DNA of 64,000 nucleotides, from positions 1 to 64,000 of the forward strand of contig NZ_JAGGOI010000055.1 in NCBI RefSeq assembly GCF_018614585.1, in the 5' to 3' direction. The notes beneath the pieces were generated by a model. It was not told the DNA's origin and did not search any database. It was given only the letters and a program-made list of their open reading frames with translations. Positions 1 to 10,101 of the stretch are shown piece by piece (the first letter of the stretch is position 1; every line of letters starts with the position of its first letter). Position numbers and translations under genes: made by a program. This DNA comes from Streptomyces sp. ISL-1 (GTDB lineage Bacteria > Actinomycetota > Actinomycetes > Streptomycetales > Streptomycetaceae).

Positions 1-138
1 TTCGTCGGCCGCGCGGACATGCAGAGCGTCCCGGTCCGGATCGGCGTAGACGGCTACGCTCGCGATCCCGGCGTCCCGGCATGCACGGGCAACACGGACA
101 GCGATTTCGCCACGGTTGGCGATGAGCACCTTGCGCAC
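1..138 (-). CDS. accA2: Biotin carboxylase / biotin carboxyl carrier subunit of acyl-CoA carboxylase, N-terminus only
   Basis: Only the first 46 codons lie in the window. They read MRKVLIANRGEIAVRVARAC and onward, the invariant opening of ATP-grasp biotin carboxylases, which carboxylate biotin on the fused carrier domain of actinobacterial acyl-CoA carboxylase alpha subunits. The GTG start at 138 is preceded by a good AAGGAGG site. The accE and pccB genes 1.8 kb away would supply the epsilon and carboxyltransferase subunits of the same complex, which makes methylmalonyl- or malonyl-CoA for polyketide and lipid synthesis. The identification is firm; which alpha paralogue it is rests on neighbourhood and memory of S. 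coelicolor. Confidence 0.9.
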   Translation of the reverse strand, partial: MRKVLIANRGEIAVRVARACRDAGIASVAVYADPDRDALHVRAADE

Positions 139-494
139 GATGGCTCCCTCCTTGAAACAAGCTGAGTTTAGGGACTACCGACACGGCCTTTCGACCCATC
201 CCCAATGGTGAGCTTGCCCACACAGAGCGTGATTCGAGGCTCGCGCAAGTCGCGAAATCCCTTGTCGCACCACGGTACGACGGGTTCCTCCCCCGAACAG
301 TAGCCTTCGGGTGTGGCACAGGTCTCTGTCCGAGAGGCCAGCGACGGATGACGTTTCTTTGTCGAGTCCCTACGAATGGCCCAATGATTCTTTGCCGCGA
401 GACCGAGCGTGCCGGAACCCTTGTCCCGCCCTTTACCCGTTAGTAGCGTTCACGGTGTCGTACGTACTTCCGGTAACAGAGGGTTGGGGGCGCC
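139..494. promoter_or_regulatory. Divergent intergenic region between accA2 and the membrane protein gene
   Basis: These 356 bases carry no convincing gene. Short open frames on both strands have no matching start site and no recognisable sequence. The region must hold the accA2 promoter on the minus strand and probably a promoter for the downstream plus-strand gene. No riboswitch, hairpin terminator or clear operator palindrome was seen. Confidence 0.5.
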
Positions 495-968
495 GTGGCG
501 CGCAGACCGGTGGCCGTGGTGGCCGCGATTGTTCTGCTGGTGGAGGCCGTCGGCATCGTGGTGATCAACGGCATCCTCGCCAACTTCGTCGACAAGCAGA
601 ACATGTCGCTCGACGGCCTTGACCCCGGCGCGATGGTCGCCGGCACCTGGGTGATGGGCGGGGTCTTCGGCCTGTATCTGGCGACGTGTGGCGTGTTGTG
701 CCTGCTGATGGGGCTGCGCGACCGGGCTCCGGGGCGCTTCGCCCGGATTCTGCTGATCACATGCGCGGTCGTGCACGGGGTGCTCGGCGCGCTGACGGTG
801 GGGCTCGTGGGATGGGACGCGTTCGCGTTCCTGATGGTCGTGCTGGGGCTGATCGTGCTGACGCTCGTGGCGTACGGCAAGGAGACGGGCCCCGGTGCCG
901 AAAGCGGCAAGGGGAACGAAAGCGGCAGCGGGAACGGGGCGGAGACCGGGGCCCCCGCCACAGCCTGA
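495..968 (+). CDS. Four-helix integral membrane protein of unknown function
   Basis: The 157-residue product has about four hydrophobic segments: residues 5-27, 52-75, 90-112 and 115-133. The tail is a low-complexity Gly/Ser/Glu/Asn stretch and is probably cytoplasmic. GTG at 495 is preceded by a G-rich stretch. The stop is directly abutted by the convergent maf gene, which ends at 970, so the tail length is fixed by the DNA. It resembles the small membrane proteins found next to accA2 in streptomycetes, but no enzymatic or binding motif is visible and no function is assigned. Confidence 0.8.
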   Translation: MARRPVAVVAAIVLLVEAVGIVVINGILANFVDKQNMSLDGLDPGAMVAGTWVMGGVFGLYLATCGVLCLLMGLRDRAPGRFARILLITCAVVHGVLGALTVGLVGWDAFAFLMVVLGLIVLTLVAYGKETGPGAESGKGNESGSGNGAETGAPATA

Positions 969-969
969 C

Positions 970-1575
970 CTACACCCACAGATCCGTGATCGAGTAACCG
1001 AGTTCGGCCAGCAGCCTGCGCAGCAGCGGCAGCGAGAGGCCGATCACGTTGCCGTGGTCGCCCTCTATGGAGTCGATGAACGGCGCCGAGCGGCCGTCCA
1101 GCGTGAACGCGCCCGCAACATGCAGCGGTTCACCGCTCGCGACGTACGCGGCGATCTCGTCGTCCGTCGGGTCGCCGAAGCGCACCGTGGTCGACGCGGT
1201 GGCGGACACGCTGCGGCCGGTCGCGGTGTCGGCAACGCAGTGGCCCGTCAGCAGCGCGCCCGAGCGGCCGCGCATCGCCTTCCAGCGGGCCGTGGCGTCC
1301 TCCGCGTCAGCCGGCTTGCCGAGGGCCTGGCCGTCGAGTTCGAGGACCGAGTCGCAGCCGATGACGAGCGCGCCGGCGGCCTCGGGCCGGGCGGCCACGG
1401 CGGCTGCCTTCGCCTCGGCGAGTGCCAGGGCCAGCTCGGCGGGCGTCGCCGCGCTCAGCGCGTCCTCGTCGACGCCGCTGACGATCACCTCGGGGGCGAG
1501 TCCGGCTTGGCGCAGCAGGTTGAGCCGGGCGGGGGAGGCGGAGCCGAGGACGATGCGGGGGCGCTGAGCGGTCAT
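970..1575 (-). CDS. maf: Maf family nucleoside triphosphate pyrophosphatase
   Basis: The 201-residue protein opens with the Maf signature IVLGSASPARLNLLRQAG and carries the conserved IGCDSVLELDG acid motif and the distal EGDHGNVIGLSL segment. Maf proteins hydrolyse non-canonical or modified nucleoside triphosphates to monophosphates and act in house-cleaning or septation control. The ATG at 1575 was chosen because the Maf signature starts seven residues later and the ATG at 1583 meets a stop after three codons. It sits downstream of mmpB on the same strand, 20 bases away, so the two are probably co-transcribed. Confidence 0.93.
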   Translation of the reverse strand: MTAQRPRIVLGSASPARLNLLRQAGLAPEVIVSGVDEDALSAATPAELALALAEAKAAAVAARPEAAGALVIGCDSVLELDGQALGKPADAEDATARWKAMRGRSGALLTGHCVADTATGRSVSATASTTVRFGDPTDDEIAAYVASGEPLHVAGAFTLDGRSAPFIDSIEGDHGNVIGLSLPLLRRLLAELGYSITDLWV

Positions 1576-1595
1576 GGGGTCATGGTAGGTGGCGG

Positions 1596-1724
1596 TCAGC
1601 GGAGCCCGAGCACGAACATGGCAAGCACCATGGCCAGGGCGAGCACAAGGCCCACGCGGCGCATCATGGCCTGCGTCTCGCGCAGTTCCTTGGGGGGCTC
1701 GTCCTCCGGGTCGGACCACAGCAT
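1596..1724 (-). CDS. mmpB: MmpB-type morphogenic membrane peptide
   Basis: A 42-residue peptide, too short for many gene finders. It has an acidic, proline-containing head (MLWSDPEDEPPKEL), a short basic patch (MMRR) and one transmembrane helix (VGLVLALAMVLAMFVLGL). The composition, length and position between maf and the acyl-CoA carboxylase genes match my memory of the conserved Streptomyces peptide MmpB, linked to hyphal morphogenesis. Conserved length, the single helix and a correct stop support real coding. Symbol given from recall, not from a search. Confidence 0.75.
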   Translation of the reverse strand: MLWSDPEDEPPKELRETQAMMRRVGLVLALAMVLAMFVLGLR

Positions 1725-1862
1725 GCCTTCGATCCTGCTGCCGGGTCCTGGACGGCGCCTGAGTACGCGTACTCAACCGCCGGGGTGACAACGGACTAAT
1801 TCCAGGTGTTGAAACGGCCGGACGGGGCTGGTGTGCAGAGAGGGACACGAGCACCGCGATGG

Positions 1863-1891
1863 CCGGACGGGCTGAGGATCAGCCCGTCCGG
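1863..1891 (-). terminator. Perfect hairpin terminator downstream of accE
   Basis: A 13-base perfect inverted repeat (CCGGACGGGCTGA paired with its complement) has a three-base loop. It lies 46 bases after the accE stop, between the pccB-accE operon and mmpB. There is no long T-run, as is usual in streptomycetes. Confidence 0.8.
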
Positions 1892-1936
1892 TCATCGGGG
1901 ACCGGGATCCGGGGCGGAGCCCCGTGTGGTCGGTCC

Positions 1937-2143
1937 CTAAACCGGCCAGTAGGTGCGCGCCCACGCGCGGGGCCCGGGCAGGGGCCTGCGACTGCGTGCG
2001 ATGAGCGCCGGATCCGCCCACTGCTCGGGCGGCGCGTCGGCGCCCTCCCCCGCCGAGGCCGTCGCCGCGGCGCGCGCCTGAACCACCGCCAGTGCGGCGG
2101 CCAGCTCCTCCGGGGTCGGATTGCCCCGTACAACCTTGATCAC
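1937..2143 (-). CDS. accE: Acyl-CoA carboxylase epsilon subunit
   Basis: The 68-residue protein begins MIKVVRGNPTPEELAAALAV, the signature of the small epsilon subunits found only with actinobacterial acyl-CoA carboxylases. Its tail ends in PRAWARTYWPV, also family-typical. Epsilon subunits bind and stimulate the carboxyltransferase hexamer. It lies 31 bases downstream of pccB on the same strand, so it is in one operon with its partner. The middle is Ala/Glu-rich and variable, as in the family. Confidence 0.93.
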   Translation of the reverse strand: MIKVVRGNPTPEELAAALAVVQARAAATASAGEGADAPPEQWADPALIARSRRPLPGPRAWARTYWPV

Positions 2144-2174
2144 AGCGGCTCCTTCCAGGCTTGTCGGCTTGTGC

Positions 2175-3764
<1,590 letters not shown>

Positions 3765-3878
3765 CGGGATGCGGCTCCCTGTCCTGGTCAACGTCAACCG
3801 GAATGGCTACTGACACGTAGCGTATCGGCGTGCATGGCGCTCAGCAGTGCGGCGTTTGCCACACCTAACCTGGCTTGC

Positions 3879-4736
3879 ATGACGCCTGACAATGCGCCCG
3901 GAAGCCGCTGGTCCGACCTCGACCGGCCGCCGCTGAACGAGCCCGCGCTGCGCCGCGCCCTGCTGCAGCCGGGGGGGCTGTGGACCTCGTTCGACGTCGT
4001 GGCGTCGACCGGCTCCACCAACTCCGACCTGGCGGCCCGTGCCGACTCCCTCGACGAGGGGGCGGTGCTCGTCGCCGAGGAGCAGACGGCGGGCCGGGGA
4101 CGCATGGACCGGAACTGGACGGCGCCCGCGCGGTCGGGGCTGTTCGTGTCCGTGCTGCTGCGGCCCGGGCCGGACATCCCGGTGGAGCGCTGGGGGTGGC
4201 TGCCGCTCCTCGCCGGAGTGGCGGCAGCGACGGGCCTCGCGCGGGCCGCGGGAGTCGACATGTCCCTCAAATGGCCTAATGACCTGCTGGTAAAAGTCGG
4301 CGGCGAGGAGCGCAAGACCGGCGGGATCCTCGCCGAGCGGACAGGGGAAGACGCGGTCGTCATCGGCATCGGCGTCAATGTCACGCTGCGCGCGGCCGAA
4401 CTCCCCGTCCCCACGGCGGGCTCCCTGGGCCTGGCGAACGCGATCTCCACGGACCGCGACCCGCTGCTGCGGGCGGTGCTGCGCTCGCTGGAGCAGTGGT
4501 ACGGCGACTGGCGCGCGGCGGGCGGCGACCCGGGGCTCTCGGGGCTGCAGGAGGCGTACGCGGCGGACTGCGCGACGCTGGGACGGACCGTACGGGCCGA
4601 GCTGCCGGGCGGTCGCTCGGTCACCGGCGAGGCGATGGCCCTGGACGGTGACGGGCGGCTGGTGCTGGCCACCGAGGACGGCGAGCACCAGCCGATCAGC
4701 GCGGGCGACATCGTGCACCTGCGGCCGGCCGGCTGA
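3879..4736 (+). CDS. birA: Biotin-[acetyl-CoA-carboxylase] ligase
   Basis: The 285-residue protein has the biotin ligase motifs GRGRMDRNWTAP (biotinyl-AMP loop) and KWPNDLLV, plus the C-terminal SH3-like domain. It activates biotin as biotinyl-AMP and attaches it to the carrier lysine of acyl-CoA and pyruvate carboxylases. There is no N-terminal helix-turn-helix, so this is a group I ligase without repressor function. The ATG at 3879 gives about 45 residues before the first conserved block (FDVVASTGSTNSDL). It is divergent from pccB, whose complex is the expected substrate. Confidence 0.95.
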   Translation: MTPDNAPGSRWSDLDRPPLNEPALRRALLQPGGLWTSFDVVASTGSTNSDLAARADSLDEGAVLVAEEQTAGRGRMDRNWTAPARSGLFVSVLLRPGPDIPVERWGWLPLLAGVAAATGLARAAGVDMSLKWPNDLLVKVGGEERKTGGILAERTGEDAVVIGIGVNVTLRAAELPVPTAGSLGLANAISTDRDPLLRAVLRSLEQWYGDWRAAGGDPGLSGLQEAYAADCATLGRTVRAELPGGRSVTGEAMALDGDGRLVLATEDGEHQPISAGDIVHLRPAG

Positions 4737-4844
4737 ACCGGTACGGCGACCAGGACGTGAGCCAGGGCACACCTGCCGTATCGTTGAGGCGATCGAGCTA
4801 CAGATCGGCAGGGCAGTGCGCAGGGAACGGGCAGGAGGCGGCTG

Positions 4845-6128
4845 GTGACCGTCGACGACACCAATTCCGGCGAGGGCGCGCAGCCGCCGTCGGACTCCCC
4901 GTCCGGCGCGTCCGCCCCGTCGAATTCATCGTCCGACAAGACCTCTTTGTCGTCGGATGCGCTCTCTTCGGACTCTGCGGGAGCCTCTCCCGGGACTTCC
5001 CCCGGTGCCACTTCCGGGCCGTACTCCGGATCCCCCGCCGTGCACCCGCCCCACCACGAGGTCGATCACACGGTGGAGCCCACCGACGACCCTCTTGCGA
5101 TCCGCCTCGAGCAGCTGATTCTCGGCGCTGAACGTCGCTATACGCCGTTCCAGGCGGCCCGCACGGCCGGTGTCTCGATGGAGCTGGCCTCCCGCTTCTG
5201 GCGGGCGATGGGCTTCGCCGACATCGGCCAGGCGAAAGCGCTGACCGAGGCGGACGTACTGGCCCTGCGACGCCTCGCCGGTCTGGTCGAGGCGGGCCTG
5301 CTGAGCGAGCCGATGGCGATCCAGGTGGCCCGCTCGACCGGACAGACCACCGCCCGGCTGGCGGAATGGCAGATCGATTCCTTCCTGGAGGGCCTGACGG
5401 AGCCGCCCGAGCCCGGGATGACCCGCACGGAAGTCACGTACCCCCTGGTTGAGCTGCTCCTGCCCGAGCTGGAGGAGTTCTTGGTGTACGTCTGGCGCCG
5501 CCAGCTCGCCGCGGCGACCGGGCGCGTGGTCCAGGCCGCGGACGACGAGGAGATGGTCGACCGCCGGCTCGCGGTCGGCTTCGCGGACCTGGTCGGTTTC
5601 ACGCGGCTGACGCGGCGGCTGGAGGAAGAGGAACTGGGCGAGCTGGTCGAGGCGTTCGAAACCACGGCGGCCGACCTGGTCGCGGCGCACGGCGGCCGCC
5701 TGATCAAGACGCTGGGCGACGAGGTCCTGTACGCGGCGGACGAGGCGGGCACGGCGGCGGAGATCGCGCTGCGGCTGATAGAGACGATGACTAACGACGA
5801 GTCGATGCCGGAGCTGCGCGTCGGCATCGCTTTCGGGACGGTCACCACGCGGATGGGCGATGTCTTCGGCACGACGGTGAACCTGGCCAGTCGGCTGACA
5901 TCGATAGCGCCGAAGGACGCGGTGCTGGTCGACGGCGCGCTCGCGGTGGAGCTTGTCCGTACGGGCGACGCGCCGGCCTCCGAGACGGAGGCGGCGGAGG
6001 AGGCGGCCGCGGCGGAGAAGGAGGGCGAGGAGCCCCCCTCGTACCGCTTCGCCCTCCAGCCGATGTGGCAACGCCCGGTCCGCGGACTCGGCGTGGTCGA
6101 ACCCTGGCTGCTGTCGCGCCGCAGCTGA
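4845..6128 (+). CDS. cya: Class III adenylate/guanylate cyclase with N-terminal regulatory domain
   Basis: The 427-residue protein has three parts. Residues 1-75 are Ser/Pro/Gly-rich and disordered-looking. Residues 85-185 form a helical domain resembling the MerR-like regulatory domain of actinobacterial cyclases. The class III catalytic domain starts near 240 with metal-binding Asp in FADLVGFT (D248), lysine and second metal Asp in KTLGDEVLY (K288, D292), and the NLASRL segment. It would make cAMP in the cytoplasm. GTG at 4845 has AGGAGG upstream. The position next to birA and an enoyl-CoA hydratase matches S. coelicolor cya as I recall it. An acidic run near residues 378-395 is unusual but near the tail. 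Confidence 0.9.
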   Translation: MTVDDTNSGEGAQPPSDSPSGASAPSNSSSDKTSLSSDALSSDSAGASPGTSPGATSGPYSGSPAVHPPHHEVDHTVEPTDDPLAIRLEQLILGAERRYTPFQAARTAGVSMELASRFWRAMGFADIGQAKALTEADVLALRRLAGLVEAGLLSEPMAIQVARSTGQTTARLAEWQIDSFLEGLTEPPEPGMTRTEVTYPLVELLLPELEEFLVYVWRRQLAAATGRVVQAADDEEMVDRRLAVGFADLVGFTRLTRRLEEEELGELVEAFETTAADLVAAHGGRLIKTLGDEVLYAADEAGTAAEIALRLIETMTNDESMPELRVGIAFGTVTTRMGDVFGTTVNLASRLTSIAPKDAVLVDGALAVELVRTGDAPASETEAAEEAAAAEKEGEEPPSYRFALQPMWQRPVRGLGVVEPWLLSRRS

Positions 6129-6356
6129 GTCCGGGCGGCCCTGTTCCCCGCCCGTAACCGGGGCTCCGCTCCGTAACCGGGGCTCCGCCCCGCACCCGGC
6201 AATCCGCACCCCCACGCCCGCAAACGCCGGCGACGCTGAAAAGCCGGCCTGGGCCGGGCGGGGCAGACCCCGTCAGGGCCCGCGCGCCTATGATCCGGTG
6301 AACCATCGTGCTGTGTCGTTCGGGGGTTCCTCCAAACCCCCTGGGAGGGTGCCGTC
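6129..6356. repeat. Intergenic GC-rich repeats, including a copy of a common Streptomyces intergenic element
   Basis: Two 19-base direct copies of CCGTAACCGGGGCTCCGCT occupy 6152-6190, the second slightly diverged. Bases 6217-6240, read on the minus strand, give TTCAGCGTCGCCGGCGTTTG. This is the core I recognise as the widespread Streptomyces intergenic element (TTCAG...CGTCCGGCGTTTGAGG followed by GGGGCGGAGCCCC). A related copy lies inside the GT39 gene at 53291-53339, and GGGGCGGAGCCCC-type pieces lie at 1911-1924 and 57691-57707. Confidence 0.6.
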
Positions 6357-7151
6357 ATGTCCGAGTCCGAGCAGCGCTTCGGGGAATTCGTCGTCGTACG
6401 CAGGCACGAGCATGTCGCCGAGCTCGTGCTCGACCGGCCCAAGGCCATGAACGCCGTCTCGACCGAGATGGCCCGCTCCATCGCCGCCGCCTGCGACGCG
6501 CTCGCCGCCGACCGGGACGTGCGCGTCACCGTTCTCACCTCCACCCATGAGCGGGCCTTCTGCGTCGGCGCCGACCTCAAGGAGCGCAACTCCTTCTCCG
6601 ACGCCGAGTTGGTGCGCCAGCGGCCGACCGCTCGGGCCGCCTACACCGGGGTGCTCGAGCTGCCCATGCCGACCGTCGCCGCCGTGCACGGCTACGCGCT
6701 CGGCGGCGGGTTCGAGCTCGCGCTGGCCTGCGATCTGATTGTGGCCGACGGCACCGCCGTCGTGGGGCTGCCCGAAGTGTCCGTGGGCGTCATCCCCGGC
6801 GGCGGCGGGACGCAGCTGCTGCCGCGCCGGGTCGGGGCCGCCCGCGCCGCCGAGCTGGTCTATACAGCGCGTCGCGTTCAGGCCGCCGAGGCACGGGAGT
6901 TGGGGCTCGTCGACCAGCTGGCGGACGACGCCAGGACCGAGGCGCTCGCCGTCGCCGCCCGGATCGCCGCGAACTCGCCCGTCGGGCTGCGCGCCGCCAA
7001 GCGAGCTCTGCGGCTGGGGCAGGGGCTCGATCTGCGGGCGGGTCTCGAGGTGGAGGACGCCGCCTGGCGTTCGGTCGCCTTCTCCGGGGACCGGGCCGAG
7101 GGCGTCGCGGCCTTCAACGAAAAGCGGAAGCCGCAGTGGCCCGGCGAGTGA
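6357..7151 (+). CDS. Enoyl-CoA hydratase/isomerase family protein
   Basis: The 264-residue crotonase-fold protein has the oxyanion-hole segments CVGADLKER and GYALGGGFELALACD. Both catalytic glutamates have counterparts, in GGGFELAL and in LPEVSVGVIPGGGGTQ. Hydration of trans-2-enoyl-CoA in fatty acid beta-oxidation or branched-chain amino acid catabolism is the likely reaction, but substrate cannot be read from sequence. ATG at 6357 follows GGGAGGG by a normal spacing. The C-terminal FNEKRKPQWPGE is a typical crotonase end. It is probably transcribed from its own promoter behind the 6152-6240 repeats. Confidence 0.92.
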   Translation: MSESEQRFGEFVVVRRHEHVAELVLDRPKAMNAVSTEMARSIAAACDALAADRDVRVTVLTSTHERAFCVGADLKERNSFSDAELVRQRPTARAAYTGVLELPMPTVAAVHGYALGGGFELALACDLIVADGTAVVGLPEVSVGVIPGGGGTQLLPRRVGAARAAELVYTARRVQAAEARELGLVDQLADDARTEALAVAARIAANSPVGLRAAKRALRLGQGLDLRAGLEVEDAAWRSVAFSGDRAEGVAAFNEKRKPQWPGE

Positions 7152-7245
7152 CCATCTGCCGAACGGCTGGGTGAGCATTCGGAGCGGGGAACTGGGCGGG
7201 AGCAACCCCGATTGATCGAAGCGGGGCAAAACTCCCTAAGCTGGG

Positions 7246-8412
7246 ATGATGGCTGAGGATCGGCGGCTGCGAGCCGTAGTGGCGCTGGCGCAGGCGGTGG
7301 CGGCCGCGCACACCCCCCGCGAATCCTGGCGGGCGGCCGCGCTGGGCGCGCGTGACGCGCTCGCCGGCTCCTTCGCCGCGCTGTCGGTGTGGGAGCGCGA
7401 TCTCGGACGGCTCAGAGTGCTCGTCAACGCGGGCGAACGGGCCCCCGAGGAAGAGGAGTTCCCCGAGTCCGAGACCTATCCGGTCAACCGCTTCCCGGAG
7501 ATCACCGAGTTTCTGCACGAGCGGTGGGCCGGCGGCGGCGAGCCCGAAGCCTGGGTGGAGACCGTGGACGGCCCGGCCACGCCCGGGCACGGCTACCGCC
7601 ATCAGAGGGTCGCGGCACTGCGCCGTCGCCGCCGCGGCTGCTGCGTCGTCGCGCCGATAGTGCTGCACGGGCGCGCCTGGGGAGAGCTGTATGTCGCCAG
7701 GCCGCTCGGCGCCCCGGTGTTCGGCCGGGACGACGCGGATTTCGCGACCGTGCTCGCGTCCGTCGTGGCTGCCGGGATCGCCCAGACCGAGCGCCTCGAA
7801 GAGGTACGCAGGCTGGCCTTCACCGACCCGCTGACCGGGCTCGCCAACCGCCGCGCCGTCGACATAAGGCTCGATGAAGTCCTTGAGCGGCATCGCGCGG
7901 ACGGCTCCGTCGTCAGCCTCGTCGTCTGCGACCTCAACGGCCTCAAGCAGGTGAACGACACCCACGGCCATGCGGTCGGCGACCGGCTGCTCGAACGTTT
8001 CGGCTCGGTGCTCTCGCTGTGCGGGGCGATGCTGCCGGGCGCGCTCGCGGCGCGGCTCGGCGGGGACGAGTTCTGCCTGGTCACGGTGGGCCCCGCCGCG
8101 GACGAGGTGGTCCGTGTCGCGGACGAACTCTGCGTCCGCGCGGGCGAGTTGGAGCTGGGTGAGGGCGTGGCGTGCGGAGTCGCGTCGACCGGCGACCCGA
8201 TCGGGCAGGTCCGCTCGTCCCGCCGGCTGTTCCGGCTCGCGGACGCGGCTCAGTACCGGGCGAAGGCGGCACGCTCCCCGAAGCCGGTGGTCGCGGGCCG
8301 TGACGGCACCGTGCTCCGGCTCGCGGACGCCCCGCCGCGCCCGCCGCACGAGCGCCGCGCCTTCCGGGGCGCACGGCCCGAGGACGCCCAGGAGCCCTGG
8401 AGCGAGCCCTGA
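7246..8412 (+). CDS. GAF-GGDEF diguanylate cyclase
   Basis: The 388-residue cytoplasmic protein carries a GAF-like sensor domain over roughly residues 10-180. A GGDEF domain follows, with DPLTGLANR at 194-202, DLNGLKQVNDTHGH at 229-242 and an intact GGDEF active-site loop at 272-276. It is therefore predicted to make c-di-GMP, the nucleotide that controls BldD and sporulation timing in streptomycetes. The RxxD inhibitory site normally five residues upstream of GGDEF is absent (LPGA instead), so product inhibition at that site is not expected. There is no EAL domain. Position next to hutH resembles the S. coelicolor GAF-GGDEF gene, possibly CdgE, but I have not assigned the symbol. Confidence 0.88.
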   Translation: MMAEDRRLRAVVALAQAVAAAHTPRESWRAAALGARDALAGSFAALSVWERDLGRLRVLVNAGERAPEEEEFPESETYPVNRFPEITEFLHERWAGGGEPEAWVETVDGPATPGHGYRHQRVAALRRRRRGCCVVAPIVLHGRAWGELYVARPLGAPVFGRDDADFATVLASVVAAGIAQTERLEEVRRLAFTDPLTGLANRRAVDIRLDEVLERHRADGSVVSLVVCDLNGLKQVNDTHGHAVGDRLLERFGSVLSLCGAMLPGALAARLGGDEFCLVTVGPAADEVVRVADELCVRAGELELGEGVACGVASTGDPIGQVRSSRRLFRLADAAQYRAKAARSPKPVVAGRDGTVLRLADAPPRPPHERRAFRGARPEDAQEPWSEP

Positions 8413-8492
8413 AGTGGGCGTGACATTGCGGTAAGGGTCCAACCCGGCCGGCAGTAGTGACAGGTTGAGATTCAGTCCGTACGCTGCTGAAT

Positions 8493-10040
8493 ATGGATAT
8501 GCACACTGTCGTGGTGGGGACGTCCGGTACCACCGCCGATGACGTCATCGCCGTGGCCCGCGGAGGCGCCCGGATCGAGCTCTCCGCCGAGGCCGTCGCC
8601 GCCCTCGCCGCGGCCCGCGGGATCGTCGACGCGCTGGCCGCCAGGCCCGAGCCCGTCTACGGGGTCTCCACCGGATTCGGCGCCCTCGCCAGCCGGCACA
8701 TCAGCCCCGAGCTGCGCGCCCAGCTCCAGCGCAACATCGTCCGCTCGCACGCCGCAGGCATGGGCCCGCGCGTCGAGCGCGAGGTCGTCCGCGCACTGAT
8801 GTTCCTCCGCCTGAAGACCGTGGCCTCCGGCCACACCGGCGTACGCCCCGAGGTCGCCCAGACCATGGCGGACGTACTGAACGCCGGTATCACGCCCGTC
8901 GTCCACGAGTACGGCTCCCTCGGCTGCTCCGGCGACCTCGCGCCGCTCTCCCACTGCGCGCTCACCCTCATGGGCGAGGGCGACGCCGAGGGTCCCGACG
9001 GCATCGTGAAGCCCGCCGGCGAGCTGCTCGCCGCGCACGGCATCGCGCCCGTCGAACTCCGCGAGAAGGAGGGCCTCGCCCTCCTGAACGGCACCGACGG
9101 CATGCTCGGCATGCTGGTCATGGCACTCGCCGACCTCCAGCGCCTCTACGTAACCGCCGACATCACCGCCGCGCTGTCGCTGGAGGCGCTGCTCGGCACC
9201 GACAAGGTGCTCGCCCCCGAACTGCACGCGATCCGCCCGCACCCCGGCCAGGCCGTCGCCGCCGCCAATATGAGCGCCGTGCTCAAGGGCTCCGGGCTCG
9301 TCGGCCACTTCCAGGAGGAGGAGGCGCCGCGCGTCCAGGACGCGTACTCGGTGCGCTGTGCCCCGCAGGTCGCCGGCGCCGGGCGGGACACCCTCGCCCA
9401 CGCCCGCCTCGTCGCCGACCGCGAGCTCGCCTCGTCCGTCGACAACCCGGTCGTGCTGGCCGACGGCCGCGTGGAGTCCAACGGCAACTTCCACGGCGCG
9501 CCCGTCGCGTACGTCCTGGACTTCCTGGCCATCTGCGCCGCCGACCTCGGCTCCATCGCCGAGCGCCGCACCGACCGGCTCCTCGACAAGAACCGCTCGC
9601 ACGGCCTGCCGCCGTTCCTCGCCGACGACGCCGGCGTGGACTCGGGCCTGATGATCGCCCAGTACACACAGGCCGCCCTGGTCAGCGAGATGAAGCGGCT
9701 CGCGGTGCCGGCCTCCGTCGACTCGATCCCATCGTCGGCGATGCAGGAGGACCATGTCTCGATGGGCTGGTCGGCCGCGCGCAAGCTGCGTACCGCCGTC
9801 GGCAATCTGAACCGGATCCTCGCCGTTGAGCTCTACGCCGCGACCCGCGCCATCGAGCTGCGCCGGCATCTGACCCCCGCGCCCGCCTCGCAGGCCGCGA
9901 TCGGCGCGCTGCGCGCCGCGGGCGTCCAGGGCCCGGGCCCGGACCGTTTCCTCGCGCCCGACCTGGAGGCCGCGGACGCGTTCGTACGGGACGGAAAGCT
10001 CATCGCGGCCGTGGAGCCGGTGACCGGCCCGCTGGCCTAG
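8493..10040 (+). CDS. hutH: Histidine ammonia-lyase
   Basis: The 515-residue lyase deaminates L-histidine to urocanate, the first step of the Hut pathway. It has the family N-terminal GVSTGFGALASRHI, the central GSLGCSGDLAPL that forms the MIO electrophile, and the SVDNPVV and QEDHVSMGW segments. The MIO triplet is Cys145-Ser146-Gly147 rather than the usual Ala-Ser-Gly, which I recall as typical for Streptomyces histidase. Two in-frame ATGs exist at 8493 and 8499, and no clear Shine-Dalgarno precedes either. No hutU, hutI or other hut genes lie beside it. Confidence 0.95.
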   Translation: MDMHTVVVGTSGTTADDVIAVARGGARIELSAEAVAALAAARGIVDALAARPEPVYGVSTGFGALASRHISPELRAQLQRNIVRSHAAGMGPRVEREVVRALMFLRLKTVASGHTGVRPEVAQTMADVLNAGITPVVHEYGSLGCSGDLAPLSHCALTLMGEGDAEGPDGIVKPAGELLAAHGIAPVELREKEGLALLNGTDGMLGMLVMALADLQRLYVTADITAALSLEALLGTDKVLAPELHAIRPHPGQAVAAANMSAVLKGSGLVGHFQEEEAPRVQDAYSVRCAPQVAGAGRDTLAHARLVADRELASSVDNPVVLADGRVESNGNFHGAPVAYVLDFLAICAADLGSIAERRTDRLLDKNRSHGLPPFLADDAGVDSGLMIAQYTQAALVSEMKRLAVPASVDSIPSSAMQEDHVSMGWSAARKLRTAVGNLNRILAVELYAATRAIELRRHLTPAPASQAAIGALRAAGVQGPGPDRFLAPDLEAADAFVRDGKLIAAVEPVTGPLA

Positions 10041-10049
10041 CGCGACACG

Positions 10050-10081
10050 GGCAATGGCCGCCCCGCGGGGCGGCCATTGCC
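10050..10081. terminator. Perfect bidirectional terminator between hutH and the sortase-substrate gene
   Basis: A 32-base perfect palindrome has arms reading GGCAATGGCCGCCCC. It lies 9 bases after the hutH stop and 20 bases after the stop of the convergent minus-strand gene, so it can end both transcripts. Confidence 0.9.
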
Positions 10082-10101
10082 GTACACGCACACAGAACTC
10101 G

